Shown here piece after piece: positions 14,763 to 15,500 of a stretch of DNA of 15,500 bases. Under the pieces are notes generated by a model. The model made no database searches. It was not told the DNA's origin and saw only the letters and a program-made list of their open reading frames with translations. Numbering within the stretch: the first letter of the stretch is position 1; the number at the start of each line of letters is the position of its first letter. The position numbers and the translations under genes were made by a program. Origin of the DNA: an uncultured Cellvibrio sp. (GTDB lineage Bacteria > Pseudomonadota > Gammaproteobacteria > Pseudomonadales > Cellvibrionaceae); the NCBI GenBank assembly GCA_946482345.1, contig CAMLRJ010000028.1:1-15500 (forward strand), written 5' to 3'.

Positions 14763-15500
14763 TTGGACAGTCGTGATGTTAAACCCGGTTATATGGATGA
14801 ACGACCCAAAAGCCACAAAATCCATATTTCGGAACTCAAAATTGGTATGTTCGTTTCCAAACTCGATAGAGACTGGTTGGAGACTCCCTTTTTGATGCAA
14901 GGTTTTATCGTTGAAACCCTGGAAGATATAGATCTGGTTGCACAATACAGTGAACACATTTGGGTGGATGAACTGGTTTCAGAATGGGTGCCACCTGAAA
15001 AACGCTCAATAGCGGACACCTTCCAATACAGATCTGTATATGCCAATGAGACAGATGCCAAACAAGAACATTCGAATGCATTGGCAACTTACAAACAAGC
15101 CCGACGCTTAACCCGCACGCTACTTGATGATTTGCGATTTGGCACATTCATAGATGCTGATAAAGTGAAATCCACCGTCAGTGATTGCATGTACAGCATT
15201 TTGCGTAATCCCGATGCATTAATCTGGATGTCACGCATGCGTAATGAAGATGAATACACAGCGGAACATTGTTTGAATGTGTGCATTCTGGCAATTGCTT
15301 TTGGTCGTCATTTGGGAATGGATGAAGAGGAATTGCAAAAGTTAGGCATCAGTGGTTTGTTGCACGATGTTGGCAAGATGCGTGTCCCGCCTGAAATTTT
15401 AAATAAACCGGAAAAACTGACAGAAAAAGAATTCAACATTATCAAAGCCCATTCCATTCACGGGCGCAATTTGTTGATGTCATCCAGTGGTTTACCGGAT
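14763..15500 (+). CDS. DUF3391 / HD-GYP domain protein, probable cyclic-di-GMP phosphodiesterase (3' end outside window)
   Basis: The first 246 codons are visible and the frame is still open at the window edge. An N-terminal DUF3391-like region (about 17-140; ISELKIGMFVSKLDRDW) precedes an HD-GYP domain. Visible metal-site residues are H169 (EHCLNV), the H201-D202 dyad with K205 (LLHDVGKMRVP) and H230 (IKAHSIHG). HD-GYP enzymes hydrolyse c-di-GMP to pGpG or GMP. The GYP signature lies beyond the window, so activity cannot be judged. The in-frame upstream stop is TGA at 14727. I chose TTG 14763 because AAAAGG precedes it at proper spacing; ATG 14793 has no ribosome site but would also keep DUF3391. 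No signal peptide or membrane segment is seen, so it is probably cytoplasmic. Confidence 0.9.
   Translation, partial: MDSRDVKPGYMDERPKSHKIHISELKIGMFVSKLDRDWLETPFLMQGFIVETLEDIDLVAQYSEHIWVDELVSEWVPPEKRSIADTFQYRSVYANETDAKQEHSNALATYKQARRLTRTLLDDLRFGTFIDADKVKSTVSDCMYSILRNPDALIWMSRMRNEDEYTAEHCLNVCILAIAFGRHLGMDEEELQKLGISGLLHDVGKMRVPPEILNKPEKLTEKEFNIIKAHSIHGRNLLMSSSGLPD

Noticed and set aside
14789..15286. Several minus-strand open frames opposite the last gene
   Set aside because: They mirror the DUF3391/HD-GYP coding frame and show no family features. The plus-strand protein has clear motifs.
1..15500. Horizontally acquired island or integrated element
   Set aside because: All genes are core gammaproteobacterial genes in familiar order. 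No integrase, transposase, tRNA attachment site or composition break is apparent apart from the short repeats.

Overview
The window is a dense stretch of core chromosome from a gammaproteobacterium. Gene order resembles Pseudomonas, and the moderate GC content and AT-leaning third positions suggest Cellvibrio or a relative. That placement is inference from synteny and protein similarity remembered from these families. It was not searched. No stretch longer than 300 bases lacks a gene; the largest gap is 215 bp, between relA and mazG. I see no tRNA, rRNA, CRISPR array, insertion sequence or phage gene.

Block 1 (1-6020, plus strand): the 3' end of a DegP/MucD-type periplasmic protease, then a promoter and a hairpin, then lepA (EF4), lepB (signal peptidase I), a small membrane protein of the DUF4845 type, rnc (RNase III), era and recO. 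Spacing is tight: rnc starts on the last base of the preceding stop codon, and era and recO follow after 5 bases each. This is the conserved translation / secretion / RNA-processing operon. The pdxJ gene that often follows recO is absent.

Block 2 (6024-15500): a GacS/BarA hybrid sensor kinase on the minus strand, converging on recO with a 3-bp gap. Divergent from it are cysM (cysteine synthase B), rlmD (23S rRNA m5U1939 methyltransferase), relA (ppGpp synthetase), mazG (NTP pyrophosphohydrolase) and the 5' part of a DUF3391/HD-GYP gene (probable cyclic-di-GMP phosphodiesterase). Order and orientation recall E. coli barA / rlmD-relA-mazEF-mazG, but with cysM added and no mazEF toxin-antitoxin pair. 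Several of these genes belong to global signalling: Gac/Rsm, ppGpp, nucleotide house-cleaning and probably c-di-GMP.

The non-coding content is the more unusual part. Two intergenic gaps carry C-rich/G-rich palindromic repeats of REPIN-like architecture. There is one copy after cysM (9811-9903) and two copies facing each other after relA (13672-13850), which together form an imperfect palindrome of about 180 bp. A similar A-rich leader runs from the repeats to the start codons of rlmD and mazG. The DUF4845 protein also starts with a segment that fits a type IV prepilin signal (G13, E at +5). I did not find convincing evidence of a wholly new multi-gene system. The repeat family and the pilin-like protein are the best candidates for follow-up.
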